Below are positions 17,080 through 24,986 of a DNA stretch of 43,525 nt, one piece after another. Below the pieces are notes generated by a model. The model did not search any database. It was given only the letters and a program-made list of their open reading frames with translations, and was not told where the DNA came from. The translations under genes were made by a program, and so were the position numbers. This DNA is from Oscillospiraceae bacterium (GTDB lineage: Bacteria; Bacillota; Clostridia; Oscillospirales; Oscillospiraceae). Numbering within the stretch: position 1 is the stretch's first letter; each line of letters opens with the position of its first letter. The DNA lies in the NCBI GenBank assembly GCA_902775105.1, contig CACYLC010000007.1:1-43525 (forward strand), in the 5' to 3' direction.

Positions 17080-18102
17080 TCACCCTGCGGATTTTCTCTG
17101 CCTGCTCAGTAGCATCCAAATGACCACCGGCACGCCAAAAACCGCCGTCACCGAGCTGATGCTTAGCTCAGAGGGGGAAAACAGGGTGCGGGCGATCAGA
17201 TCGCAGAACAGGCAGAACACGCCTCCGCCCAGAAAACATGCGGGAATCATCAGAAGGGGTTTCGATGTCCGAAACAGGCTCTTGACCAGGTGGGGGACTG
17301 CGATACCTACAAAGGAGATGGGGCCAGCAAAGGCGGTGACGCAGGCGGACAGCACGCTGGACAGGAGGATCAGCCCAATACGGAAGCAACGGATATTGAC
17401 CCCCATGTTCTGGGCATAGACCTCTCCCAGCTGATAGGCGCCCATGGGCTTTGCGAGCAAAAGGACGCAGAACAGCGAGGCAAACACGGTGACGGCAGCA
17501 GTGCGCACGCCGCCCCAGTCGATACCGGCAAAGCTGCCCATAGACCAGTTGTGGAGATTCACAATGTTGGAGTCGTCGGCAAAGGTCACGACAATATCTG
17601 TGACCGCCGTGCAGATATAGCCGATCATCACGCCGCAGACGATCAGAAGGGACATGCTCTTGAGCCGCCCGGAGACCAGCAAGATCACGCCCATGGAGAG
17701 CATAGCGCCCAAAAAGGCGGAGAGGATCAGGGTGACGGATCGAATGACAATCCCCTGTCCGAGACAGTAAATCATAATCAGCGCCACCGCTAACTTTGCA
17801 CTGGAGGAGATACCCAGCACAAACGGCCCTGCGATGGGATTGCCAAAAAAGGTCTGAAGCAGAAAGCCGGAGACAGAGAGTGCTCCCCCCAGCAGAGCGG
17901 CGGAGAGCAGTCTCGGCATCCGGATATTCCAGACGATCCGCTCCGTGGTACCCTGTCCACCGGGGGAGAGGAGCGCTTGAAGTACATCCGCCATACCCAG
18001 CTGTGTGCTACCGATTACCGTGTTGAGAAACAGCAGTGCCGCCAGCAGCAGAGCCAGTATCAGAAAACAGGCGGTATATCGTATTCTTCGTTTCTCGCTC
18101 AT
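17080..18102 (-). CDS. FecCD/BtuC-family ABC transporter permease
   Basis: An integral membrane permease of the iron-siderophore/cobalamin importer family, 340 residues with about ten hydrophobic segments. The first segment (CFLILALLLAALLFLNTVIG) is followed by VWNIRMPRLLSAALLGGALS, with the MPR motif at a typical place. GNPIAGPFVLGISS, FAGPISFVGIAVPHLVKSLF and the coupling-helix region are also standard. GAGGAG lies ten bases before the ATG. Located between the ATPase and binding-protein genes. Substrate is inferred as a corrinoid from the riboswitch upstream. Confidence 0.9.
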   Translation of the reverse strand: MSEKRRIRYTACFLILALLLAALLFLNTVIGSTQLGMADVLQALLSPGGQGTTERIVWNIRMPRLLSAALLGGALSVSGFLLQTFFGNPIAGPFVLGISSSAKLAVALIMIYCLGQGIVIRSVTLILSAFLGAMLSMGVILLVSGRLKSMSLLIVCGVMIGYICTAVTDIVVTFADDSNIVNLHNWSMGSFAGIDWGGVRTAAVTVFASLFCVLLLAKPMGAYQLGEVYAQNMGVNIRCFRIGLILLSSVLSACVTAFAGPISFVGIAVPHLVKSLFRTSKPLLMIPACFLGGGVFCLFCDLIARTLFSPSELSISSVTAVFGVPVVIWMLLSRQRKSAG

Positions 18103-18118
18103 ATCGTTTGACTCCTCG

Positions 18119-19270
18119 TCAGTTCAGCCGGTGAAGAAAGGTGAGATGGTCAAGCCCATCGGCGTCTCCTGTAACAATGGCGTTGATGTCCGAGATCATG
18201 CCGGCGGCTGCGGAGGTCTGCTGAAACATATTTTGCTCGGTACACCAGACATCTCCGTTCCGCACCGCCTTAAAATCCGCCAACAAACTGTTCTTTTCCA
18301 GCAACTCTTCCAGTGTGTCGATCTCGCCGTCAATCGTACTGTTGTAGATGAGAATATCCGCGTCCTTTGCTCCGGCGTAGAAGGTCTCCATCTGCATATT
18401 TACGGTGGAAAGGGCGTTGTCATCCTCACCCAGATCGGAGAAGATATACGTTCCGCCGGCAAGCTCGATCATTTTGGAGACATAATCTCCCGGCTTTCGC
18501 ACCACAGCAGCACCGTTAGAGTTGATATGGAAGAAGGCCACGGTCTGACCCGTCTCCTCCAGCTCTTTCAGGCCGGCGAGAGTCTGTACCTGGGCACCAA
18601 AGAACCTGTCGGCCTCGCCTGTTTTGCCCACCAACAGCCCGTACACTTTGATCCACTCCACTCGACCCAGGGGATGGGACTCGTAGCTGGAGCGCTCCAC
18701 CAGAACGGGAAGTCCCAGATCCTCCAGCTTCTCCTTGATCTCGGGGCTGCGGTAGATCATCGTATTTTCGATGACCAGCCCGCATCTCTCGGACAGAATC
18801 TGCTCGAGATCCGGTGCGCTGTACTTCCCTGTATACAGAATCTGCCCCGCCTCCACAGCCGCCTGCATCTCAGGCAGCCGCCAGTTGGCGGCGGTGGTAC
18901 TGGTCAGACGAATCGAATCCAATGCGTCCAGCTGAACAAAAAGGTCAGCCGCCGAGGAGGAGGCGAGATAAATGTTTCGTATGGGCTGCCGGATGATCAC
19001 AATATCGCTGTCTAATCCGGCGGAAGGTTCACAGCCCTCCGGAACGATGAGAAATCGGTCTGTGCCTGCAATGGTGAGCAGAGCGCAGCCGTCATCCAAA
19101 TAATCGACGCAAAACTGCTCGGCGTATTGCAGCTCCATGCCGGAAAGGCTGGCCTCCTGGAGGCCAGCCTTTCCCTCCCGATCCTGAGCGGAGATCCCGC
19201 AGGCGGTCAGCAGAAGGATCAGGAACAGACAGCAGATTACAGTCGAAATCAGTTTCCTGGCCGGAGTCAT
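18119..19270 (-). CDS. FecB/BtuF-type substrate-binding lipoprotein
   Basis: A 383-residue binding lipoprotein for the ABC importer. The signal peptide ends in a lipobox LLLTACG with the lipidated Cys at residue 24. The mature part has the periplasmic-binding-protein (PF01497) pattern, with VGKTGEADRFFGAQVQTLAG, GGTYIFSDLGEDDN and ILIYNSTIDGEIDTLEELL. It follows the upstream lipoprotein gene with an ATGA overlap, has GAGG nine bases before the ATG, and is cotranscribed with the permease and ATPase. A corrinoid ligand is inferred from the riboswitch; heme or siderophore cannot be excluded. Confidence 0.85.
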   Translation of the reverse strand: MTPARKLISTVICCLFLILLLTACGISAQDREGKAGLQEASLSGMELQYAEQFCVDYLDDGCALLTIAGTDRFLIVPEGCEPSAGLDSDIVIIRQPIRNIYLASSSAADLFVQLDALDSIRLTSTTAANWRLPEMQAAVEAGQILYTGKYSAPDLEQILSERCGLVIENTMIYRSPEIKEKLEDLGLPVLVERSSYESHPLGRVEWIKVYGLLVGKTGEADRFFGAQVQTLAGLKELEETGQTVAFFHINSNGAAVVRKPGDYVSKMIELAGGTYIFSDLGEDDNALSTVNMQMETFYAGAKDADILIYNSTIDGEIDTLEELLEKNSLLADFKAVRNGDVWCTEQNMFQQTSAAAGMISDINAIVTGDADGLDHLTFLHRLN

Positions 19271-20151
19271 GACGCCGCCTCAATGGAGTCAGAGCGAAAA
19301 TAGAGGGTATATTCGATCTCATAGGGCTGACTCATTGCTGTTGTGTCCGCAATCACGGGCATTTTGTAGTCAAAGCCGGTGACAGGAATTTCAAACACCG
19401 AGTTGCCCTCTGTGCTCACGGGGAGATATTGCACATCTCCTACCTTCATGTAGTCATAGTTCCCGCTGCTCCAGACGAGCTCGGCAGTAAAGACGCCCTC
19501 TGAAACGGTCAGCACAGCAGGGGAGGCGACGCTGGCCCGCCCGGAGCCGCCCTCCAGAGTGACCTCCACGGTGTAAGTTCCGTCGGAGAGTCCCAGACTT
19601 TCCGGCGTTGTGATCACGCCGTCGGCAAAGGCGTCCATGGGGAGGGAATCCGCCCGGAAGAGCAGGGTGCGGTCGTACCAAAGCTCTTTGTTCTTGCTGA
19701 AGGCGGCGCATGGAATACCCATGTCCAGTGCCTCCACCGGGACGGTAAAGCTGTGGGTGCCGTCACTGTTTTCCTCAAAGGGGATGTAGACCGATGCATC
19801 TGCTCCGGCAGCTTCCTCGGCAGTGCCCATGAAGACATAGAGATAGCCGGTTCCGCTCATGGTCATCCGGGCGGTCATTTCTCCTTCTGCCACAGTCAGC
19901 TCACACCGGACAATGTGGAACATGGAAGAGCTGGAATCTGCGGTAATTTCATACGTTCCGTCCCGGAGACTACTGCCGGAGACGGGAACCATTCCTTCCT
20001 CCACCACATCTACTACATCGGTCATGTCCTCGGCGCCTGCCACCTGAGAACTACCTGGTTCCGCTGGGGGAGTGGCAATCAATCCGCAGCCGGTCATAAG
20101 CAGGATCAGAATCAGCCATGTCAAAAACGAGGCGAGCATTTTCTTGTGCAT
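19267..20151 (-). CDS. Lipoprotein with two tandem beta-rich repeats, unknown function
   Basis: A 294-residue predicted lipoprotein with a lipobox LMTGCG (Cys 22). ATG 20151 is chosen because AGAGGTG sits nine bases upstream; a GTG at 20163 overlaps that ribosome site. The mature part contains two related units. One starts SLRDGTYEITADSSSSMF, the other GLSDGTYTVEVTLEGGSG. Each continues with a pattern like ELTVAEGEMTARM or VLTVSEGVFTAEL, then a Tyr-rich strand such as YDYMKVGDVQYLPV. This suggests a duplicated beta-sandwich that presents a ligand to the importer. Similar repeats occur fused to iron-complex binding proteins in Clostridia, from general recall and not checked. Confidence 0.7.
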   Translation of the reverse strand: MHKKMLASFLTWLILILLMTGCGLIATPPAEPGSSQVAGAEDMTDVVDVVEEGMVPVSGSSLRDGTYEITADSSSSMFHIVRCELTVAEGEMTARMTMSGTGYLYVFMGTAEEAAGADASVYIPFEENSDGTHSFTVPVEALDMGIPCAAFSKNKELWYDRTLLFRADSLPMDAFADGVITTPESLGLSDGTYTVEVTLEGGSGRASVASPAVLTVSEGVFTAELVWSSGNYDYMKVGDVQYLPVSTEGNSVFEIPVTGFDYKMPVIADTTAMSQPYEIEYTLYFRSDSIEAAS

Positions 20152-20182
20152 GAGTGAATTCACCTCTTATATCATGCGTCTG

Positions 20183-21217
20183 TTACTGATCCAGAGAGGA
20201 AACGGCGTCCTGGGCGTGCTGCACCAGAATGGCCTGAATGTCCTCCAGCTCGCCCAAGCCGCGGACGATGCAGGTGACATCATAGCCTGCGCTCTCAAAG
20301 ACGGACTTCCAGGAGTCCTCATCGTCACCTGCCATGTCGTTGTTGGCATGATCACCTGCGACGATCATCAGCGGCTCCAGTACCACCTTGGTGTAGTTGC
20401 CCTCCTGAACCATAGCCAGAACATCCTCCACGGAAGGAGTGGCCTCCACGGTGCCGACGAAATAGTTGGCATAGCCCCCGTCAGTCAGCACCTGCTGCAT
20501 CTTCGCGTAGACCTCGTTGGACTCGGCCTCTGTGCCGTGACCCATAAAGCAGATGGCGGTCTCGCCGTCGTCATACTCCGCCGTCGCCTTGACAATGGCC
20601 TCAGCCACAAGGGCAAAGTCCTCGTCGGTGTTCAGCAGCGGCTCGCCGATAGCGATGGTGTCAAAGGCGTCGGAATAGGTCGCCAACTCTGCCACCACGT
20701 CATTGTACTCCAGACCGTGCATCAGGTGGGTGGGCTGCACCACCAGAGTTTTGACACCGTTGTCGGCGGCACGATCCAGCGCCTCGGTGATATTGTCGAT
20801 CTCCTCGCCGTCACGGCTCTTGATGTGGTCAATGATGATCTGACTGGTAAAGCCTCGGCGGACGCTCCAGTCGGGGAAGGCGTCGATCATACTGTGCTCG
20901 ATGGCGCCGATGGTCAGACGGCGGCTGTCATTGAAGCTGGTACCGAAGCTGACCACCAGCAGTTCCCGCTCACCGATGTCGTCCTGATTGAGCGGATCAT
21001 CCAGAGAGGCGTCGCCGGTCTCATAGTTCTCCTCGTCCTCTGGTTCCGCATCCGTATCTGTCTCCGCTTCAGCAGGTTGCTCCTGAACCGTTTCTGCGGG
21101 AGCTTCCGCAGCAGGTTCGGTGCTTTCTGCAGGCTCCGTGTTTGCGGATTTGCTGCCGCAGGCTGCCAAAGAGAGCAGCATCAGCAGTGCCAGAAGGCAG
21201 GTTGTCGCTTTTTTCAT
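20183..21217 (-). CDS. cbiK: Lipoprotein sirohydrochlorin cobaltochelatase (CbiK)
   Basis: CbiK inserts Co(II) into sirohydrochlorin, the first cobalt-specific step of the anaerobic pathway. Here the 344-residue protein has a signal peptide with a lipobox SLAACG (Cys 20), then an acidic Glu/Ala/Thr-rich linker to about residue 75. The chelatase domain begins ELLVVSFGTSFNDSRR. Likely metal and porphyrin residues are the His in VVQPTHLMHGLEYND, in CFMGHGTEAESNEVY and in IVAGDHANNDMAG. AGGAGG precedes the ATG. Its predicted place outside the membrane is unusual for a biosynthetic enzyme, though a periplasmic CbiK is known in Desulfovibrio. It is the first gene after the cobalamin riboswitch. Confidence 0.88.
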   Translation of the reverse strand: MKKATTCLLALLMLLSLAACGSKSANTEPAESTEPAAEAPAETVQEQPAEAETDTDAEPEDEENYETGDASLDDPLNQDDIGERELLVVSFGTSFNDSRRLTIGAIEHSMIDAFPDWSVRRGFTSQIIIDHIKSRDGEEIDNITEALDRAADNGVKTLVVQPTHLMHGLEYNDVVAELATYSDAFDTIAIGEPLLNTDEDFALVAEAIVKATAEYDDGETAICFMGHGTEAESNEVYAKMQQVLTDGGYANYFVGTVEATPSVEDVLAMVQEGNYTKVVLEPLMIVAGDHANNDMAGDDEDSWKSVFESAGYDVTCIVRGLGELEDIQAILVQHAQDAVSSLDQ

Positions 21218-21267
21218 GGTAGTTTCCTCCTATATGTCAAAATACCTGAATCGAGTATGTTCAGGAC

Positions 21268-21297
21268 AAAAGAAAAGCCCTTTCCTGACAGGAAAGG
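21268..21297 (-). terminator. Riboswitch-controlled intrinsic terminator before cbiK
   Basis: On the minus strand CCTTTCC and GGAAAGG pair around a TGTCA loop (plus 21279-21297), followed by GCTTTTCTTTT. It lies between the riboswitch and the cbiK start, 51 bases before the ATG, where an expression platform is expected. With cobalamin bound, transcription probably stops here. Confidence 0.75.
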
Positions 21298-21384
21298 ACA
21301 CAGCGAAAAGACACTGCAGAGCTGCAGCGTCAACACGGTATGACCAATTCCTCGTGGCCTGGGATCCAAACCCCGATACCAAAC

Positions 21385-21575
21385 AAACGGCAGGTTTCCT
21401 GGCTCATGGATCATCACGCAAAGCCGCCTTCCCAACAAAAGTCAGTGACATGAATGGCTTGCATTCCCCAAACACAGTGACGAGATCGTACAGGATTTGC
21501 ACCTGTTTCCCTTTTACCCTCCTGTTCCCGCAGAGCGTGGAAAGGAGGCACCGCTGTTTTATACAGTTTTTTCGC
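21385..21575 (-). promoter_or_regulatory. Cobalamin (AdoCbl) riboswitch controlling the cbiK-transporter operon
   Basis: Read on the minus strand, the leader contains the cobalamin-riboswitch core in order: GGTGCCTCC, then AAAAGGGAAACAGGTGCAAA, then a conserved TCACTGTG near the middle, and GCCAGGAAACCTGCCG at the 3' end (the B12-box region). The terminator that follows before cbiK fits a repressing switch. Boundaries are approximate. It should lower chelatase and importer expression when cobalamin is plentiful. Confidence 0.92.
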
Positions 21576-21605
21576 AAAGGAGATGCTCCTTGCGGGATCG
21601 TCACA

Positions 21606-21635
21606 ATGATAACACAGCCGTTTGCCGCATGTCAA
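21606..21635 (-). promoter_or_regulatory. Promoter of the riboswitch-cbiK operon
   Basis: On the minus strand TTGACA (plus 21630-21635) and TATCAT (plus 21606-21611) are separated by 18 bases. Transcription would start near 21599, just before the riboswitch, which begins about 25 bases downstream. Confidence 0.6.
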
Positions 21636-21824
21636 TAGAAAGGGAGCGACGACGAAACGGCGTTTTATCGGCAAACAGTACACCTCTCCGTGCCGAATTT
21701 CGGTAGATTTGCGATGACAGAAACCGTTTGCTTTTGATCCCTGAGAATGGACGCATTTGCTTTCATGCATACAGAAGCATGGCAAATTCAGATGGTTTTT
21801 GTGTGTTTTACATTTTACAACAGT

Positions 21825-21853
21825 TTGACAATCTGCGCTAAAACGTGTAAGAT
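21825..21853 (+). promoter_or_regulatory. Promoter of the C26 hydrolase gene pair
   Basis: TTGACA at 21825-21830 and TAAGAT at 21848-21853 are 17 bases apart, 65 bases upstream of the hydrolase ATG. A 12-base motif TACATTTTACAA lies just before it (21809-21820) and recurs at 23957-23968, upstream of the promoter for the amino-acid transporter operon. Confidence 0.65.
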
Positions 21854-21917
21854 ACCGTTCGGACAAAGACGTCTGTCATGGGGCAGGTGTCTTTTCTTTT
21901 GGAAAGGAGACGGGAAC

Positions 21918-22649
21918 ATGGATGGAAAAAGGCCGGTGATCGGCGTGGTGCCGCTGTTTGATGAGGAGCGGGACAGCATCTGGATGATTCCGGGGTATTT
22001 GGACGGCATTGCGGCGGCAGGCGGTGTGCCTGTGATCCTGCCGCTGACGTCGAATGAACAGACGATCAGGCAGCTGGCAGGGATGATTGACGGCCTTTTG
22101 ATGACAGGAGGTCAGGATGTGGCGCCGGAGCTGTATGGAGAGGAGAGACTCCCCCAGTGCGGCGAGCGCATTCCGGTGCGGGATGCGATGGAACAGCTGC
22201 TGTTTCAGGACTGCCTGAAAAGAGAGCTTCCGGTGCTTGGCATCTGTAGGGGCATTCAAATGATCAATGTGCTGCTGGGCGGCACACTTTATCAGGATCT
22301 GTCCAGCCAGCATGAGACAGAAACCGACCATCATATGATGCCGCCCTATGACCGTGAGGTACATGAGGTGCTGATCCAAAGGGAATCGCCCCTGTTTGCG
22401 CTGCTGGGGGAGGAACGGATCGGCGTCAACAGCTATCACCATCAGGCGATTAAGCGTAAAGCGGAGGCGCTTCAGACCATGGCGGTCTCAGAGGATGGAT
22501 TGATCGAGGCGGTCTGCCTGCCGGAAAAATCATTTGTCTGGGCCCTTCAGTGGCACCCGGAGCTGTCGTGGAAAACGGATGAGCGGAGTAGAAAGATCTT
22601 TGCGGCCTTTGTGGAGCGCTGTGCAGAGGGACGGAGATGCCATGAATGA
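21918..22649 (+). CDS. Gamma-glutamyl-gamma-aminobutyrate hydrolase-like class C26 peptidase
   Basis: A class I glutamine-amidotransferase-fold hydrolase that cleaves gamma-glutamyl bonds, as PuuD does with gamma-glutamyl-GABA. ATG 21918 is preceded by GGAAAGGAG; a longer frame upstream has no ribosome site and runs through the promoter. The 243-residue protein begins RPVIGVVPLFDEE. LLMTGGQDVAPELYGEE is the family motif, the nucleophilic Cys is in LGICRGIQMINVLLGG, and His-Pro-Glu in LQWHPELSWK completes the triad. It overlaps the next gene by eight bases. The true substrate is unknown. The ATP-grasp ligase operon begins about 1.5 kb downstream. Confidence 0.88.
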   Translation: MDGKRPVIGVVPLFDEERDSIWMIPGYLDGIAAAGGVPVILPLTSNEQTIRQLAGMIDGLLMTGGQDVAPELYGEERLPQCGERIPVRDAMEQLLFQDCLKRELPVLGICRGIQMINVLLGGTLYQDLSSQHETETDHHMMPPYDREVHEVLIQRESPLFALLGEERIGVNSYHHQAIKRKAEALQTMAVSEDGLIEAVCLPEKSFVWALQWHPELSWKTDERSRKIFAAFVERCAEGRRCHE

Positions 22650-23934
22650 GCCAGCACAGCAAACAGGAGCTTGTCGGAAGAGACGATGGGTGCCTCATAT
22701 TGGCATGCGGATTACCAAATCTGCGCTGGGGGTATTTCTGTGCTTTGTCATCTACCTTCTGCGGGGAGAGCAGGGAGCTCCGTTTTACTCCGCCCTTGCC
22801 GTACTGTGGTGCATCCAAAACTATACGAAGAATACCTTGACCAATGCAGTGCAGCGCACCATTGGAACCGCCATTGGTGCCGGCTACGGACTGCTGTTCA
22901 TCCTCTGTAAGCTCTATGTGGTGGATCTGGGCAACACCCTCTGGCATTACTTGCTGCTGTCCGGGATGATCGTACCGGTGATCTATACCACGGTTCTGCT
23001 TCGGCGCAAAAATGCCGCATACTTTTCCTGCGTGGTCTATCTCAGCATCGTGGTCAATCATCTGGGAGATGTGAATCCCTATCTCTTCGTACTCGACCGC
23101 AGCATGGACACTATGATCGGAATCCTGCTGGGACTGGCCATCAACTCGGTGAACATCCACGGCAAAGAGCGGAAGGATACGCTTTTCGCCGCAGATCTCG
23201 ACAATGCCCTCCGGGATACAAAGGAACGATTGACGCCGTACAGCCGTGTAACGATGAACAATCTGTTTGAGGACGGCATGTACCTGACCGTGATGACGCT
23301 GAGAACGCCGGCGACCTATCTGGAGGCGCTCTCGGATATCCATCTGCGCCTGCCGATTATCGCAATGGACGGAGCCGTGCTCTATGATGTCAATGAAAAC
23401 TGCTATGTCAGGAAATGCGAAATTGCGCCCGACATGGCGGAGCAAGTGGAGTATTTCATCCGGGAGCGGGGATTTCATGTGTTCAGCAACGTGATTCTGG
23501 AGGATGTGATCATCATTTACTGCGGTGAGCTCCGCAACCCGGCGGAACAGCAGATCTATCAAAAGCTGCATAAATCTCCCTATCGCAACTATCTGCACCG
23601 TCAGCGCCCGAAGGAATTTCCAGTTGTATATTTCATGACCATTGATGAGACGGAGAAAATCGAGTCCCTGTATCAGGAGCTTTGCCGGGAAGGACTGACA
23701 GAGCGGTGTAAAACGCTGCACTATCCGTCCGACGACTATCCGGGATATTCCTATCTCAAGATTTACAGCAAAGACGCCTCCGTGGAGCGTATGCTGGATG
23801 TTCTGAAAGAGACGACGGGGCTGAATAAGGTGATAACGGTCAGCGACGATCGCAGCAGACACGATGTCATGTATGCGCATCACGACAGCAACCAGATCGT
23901 GCGCAGTTTAAAGAAACTGTTTTATTGGAGCTAA
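22642..23934 (+). CDS. FUSC/ArAE-type membrane protein fused to a HAD-like domain
   Basis: A 430-residue protein starting at ATG 22642 within the end of the C26 gene. About residues 20-170 contain four or five hydrophobic segments resembling the aromatic-acid-exporter/FUSC N-terminal unit, including YSALAVLWCIQNYTKNTLTN and MIGILLGLAINSVNIHGKE. From residue 182 a soluble part resembles a Cof-type HAD hydrolase: ADLDNALRDTKERLTP matches motif I (Asp185, Asp187), VMTLRTPATYLEAL matches motif II, IIAMDGAVLYD the usual second strand, and VSDDRSRHD (Asp402, 403, 408) motif IV. The nucleophile positions are kept although DGT is replaced by DNA. Substrate unknown. Confidence 0.75.
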   Translation: MNEPAQQTGACRKRRWVPHIGMRITKSALGVFLCFVIYLLRGEQGAPFYSALAVLWCIQNYTKNTLTNAVQRTIGTAIGAGYGLLFILCKLYVVDLGNTLWHYLLLSGMIVPVIYTTVLLRRKNAAYFSCVVYLSIVVNHLGDVNPYLFVLDRSMDTMIGILLGLAINSVNIHGKERKDTLFAADLDNALRDTKERLTPYSRVTMNNLFEDGMYLTVMTLRTPATYLEALSDIHLRLPIIAMDGAVLYDVNENCYVRKCEIAPDMAEQVEYFIRERGFHVFSNVILEDVIIIYCGELRNPAEQQIYQKLHKSPYRNYLHRQRPKEFPVVYFMTIDETEKIESLYQELCREGLTERCKTLHYPSDDYPGYSYLKIYSKDASVERMLDVLKETTGLNKVITVSDDRSRHDVMYAHHDSNQIVRSLKKLFYWS

Positions 23935-24011
23935 CAGAAAAAATGTGAATTTCATGTACATTTTACAATGGTATCCCATTGACACAAGACTTGTTTGTGA
24001 AAAAACATTCA

Positions 24012-24040
24012 TTGACAAATGCAAAAAAACACCTTATACT
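24012..24040 (+). promoter_or_regulatory. Strong promoter ahead of the amino-acid transporter operon
   Basis: TTGACA at 24012-24017 and TATACT at 24035-24040 are 17 bases apart, nearly consensus. Transcription should start near 24047, giving a leader of about 130 bases to the first ATG at 24177. Two intrinsic terminators lie inside that leader. Confidence 0.75.
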
Positions 24041-24055
24041 TGTTATCAACAAGCA

Positions 24056-24095
24056 AGGGAGCTCGTGTGAATGGCACGGGCTCCCTCTCCTTTTT
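24056..24095 (+). terminator. First leader terminator
   Basis: AGGGAGC (24056-24062) pairs with GCTCCCT (24080-24086), with an inner CGTG/CACG stem, and is followed by CTCC and TTTTT. It would end a transcript of only about 50 bases from the promoter at 24012-24040. Read-through requires an antitermination mechanism, or the short RNA is itself the product. Confidence 0.75.
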
Positions 24096-24118
24096 AAATC
24101 ATGATTCGACAGAAACAA

Positions 24119-24161
24119 GGACGTTTCACGATGATTTTAGTCGTAAAACGTCCTCTTTTTT
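24119..24161 (+). terminator. Second leader terminator
   Basis: GGACGTTT (24119-24126) pairs with AAACGTCC (24146-24153), with an inner ACGA/TCGT stem, followed by TCTTTTTT. It ends 15 bases before the first ATG of the operon, close to the ribosome-binding GGAGG. Together with the first hairpin it suggests attenuation control or leader RNA processing. Confidence 0.78.
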
Positions 24162-24176
24162 AAATGGAGGCGCCGT

Positions 24177-24899
24177 ATGATCAAGCTGGAAAACGTTAAC
24201 AAGTACTTTGGAGACCTGCACGTTTTGAAGGGTGTGAATCTCGAAGTTGCAGAAGGTGAGAAAATGGTCATCATTGGCCCTTCCGGCTCGGGAAAGTCCA
24301 CCACGGTACGCTGTATGAACTTTTTGGAGGAGCCTACCAGCGGCCATGTCTACATCGATGGAAAAGAGCTGACGTCAAAAAACAAGGTCAAGCTGGTGCG
24401 GGAGACCACCTCTATGGTGTTCCAGCAGTTTAACCTCTATCCGCACATGACGGTGCTGAAGAATCTGACGCTGGCGCCCATGAAGCTGCATCATAAGTCG
24501 AAGAAAGAGGCAGAGGAGCTGGCGTATCACTACCTGGACGTGGTTGGCCTGACAGACAAAGCACACGTCTATCCCACGACCCTTTCCGGCGGACAGCAAC
24601 AGCGTATTGCCATTGCCCGGGCGCTCTGTGCGCAGACGAAAATTATTCTCTTTGACGAGCCGACCTCCGCGCTGGACCCGGAGACGATTCAGGAGGTGCT
24701 GGACGTTATGATCAAGCTGGCCAAAGAAAATATTACCATGGTGGTGGTGACTCACGAGATGGGCTTTGCCAGACAGGTGGCGGACAGAGTGGTGTTTATG
24801 GCGGATGGACAGATTTTGGAAACCGGTACGCCGGAGCATTTCTTCACCAACCCGGAGAATGAGCGTGTCAGGCAGTTCCTTGGAAAAATTATCCGCTGA
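24177..24899 (+). CDS. Polar amino-acid ABC transporter ATPase (GlnQ/HisP family)
   Basis: The 240-residue ATPase of a PAAT-family importer. Motifs are IIGPSGSGKSTTVRCMN (Walker A), a Q-loop in MVFQQFNLYPHMTVLKN, signature LSGGQQQRIAIARAL, Walker B IILFDEPTSALDPE and switch His in VVVTHEMGFARQ. These are near-perfect for the GlnQ/HisP group. It follows two leader terminators and has GGAGG close to the ATG. It should pair with the lipoprotein and two permeases downstream. The exact amino acid cannot be called from sequence. Confidence 0.95.
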   Translation: MIKLENVNKYFGDLHVLKGVNLEVAEGEKMVIIGPSGSGKSTTVRCMNFLEEPTSGHVYIDGKELTSKNKVKLVRETTSMVFQQFNLYPHMTVLKNLTLAPMKLHHKSKKEAEELAYHYLDVVGLTDKAHVYPTTLSGGQQQRIAIARALCAQTKIILFDEPTSALDPETIQEVLDVMIKLAKENITMVVVTHEMGFARQVADRVVFMADGQILETGTPEHFFTNPENERVRQFLGKIIR

Positions 24900-24986
24900 G
24901 CGGTGACGTCCGTTGAAAAGGATGGATAGAGACCTGACATTCCGTCACGGACTTTAACCATAAATTGATTGTAGGAGGAGAAGAAC

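Noticed and set aside
20072..21343. A 423-codon plus-strand open frame opposite cbiK and part of the following lipoprotein gene
   Set aside because: It runs antisense across two well-supported genes and the terminator, and it has no recognisable motif.
22450..23883. A 477-codon open frame on the minus strand opposite the FUSC/HAD gene
   Set aside because: It is the antisense of a clear gene in a GC-rich region. The composition is His/Arg-rich and repetitive, and it has no domain or ribosome site.
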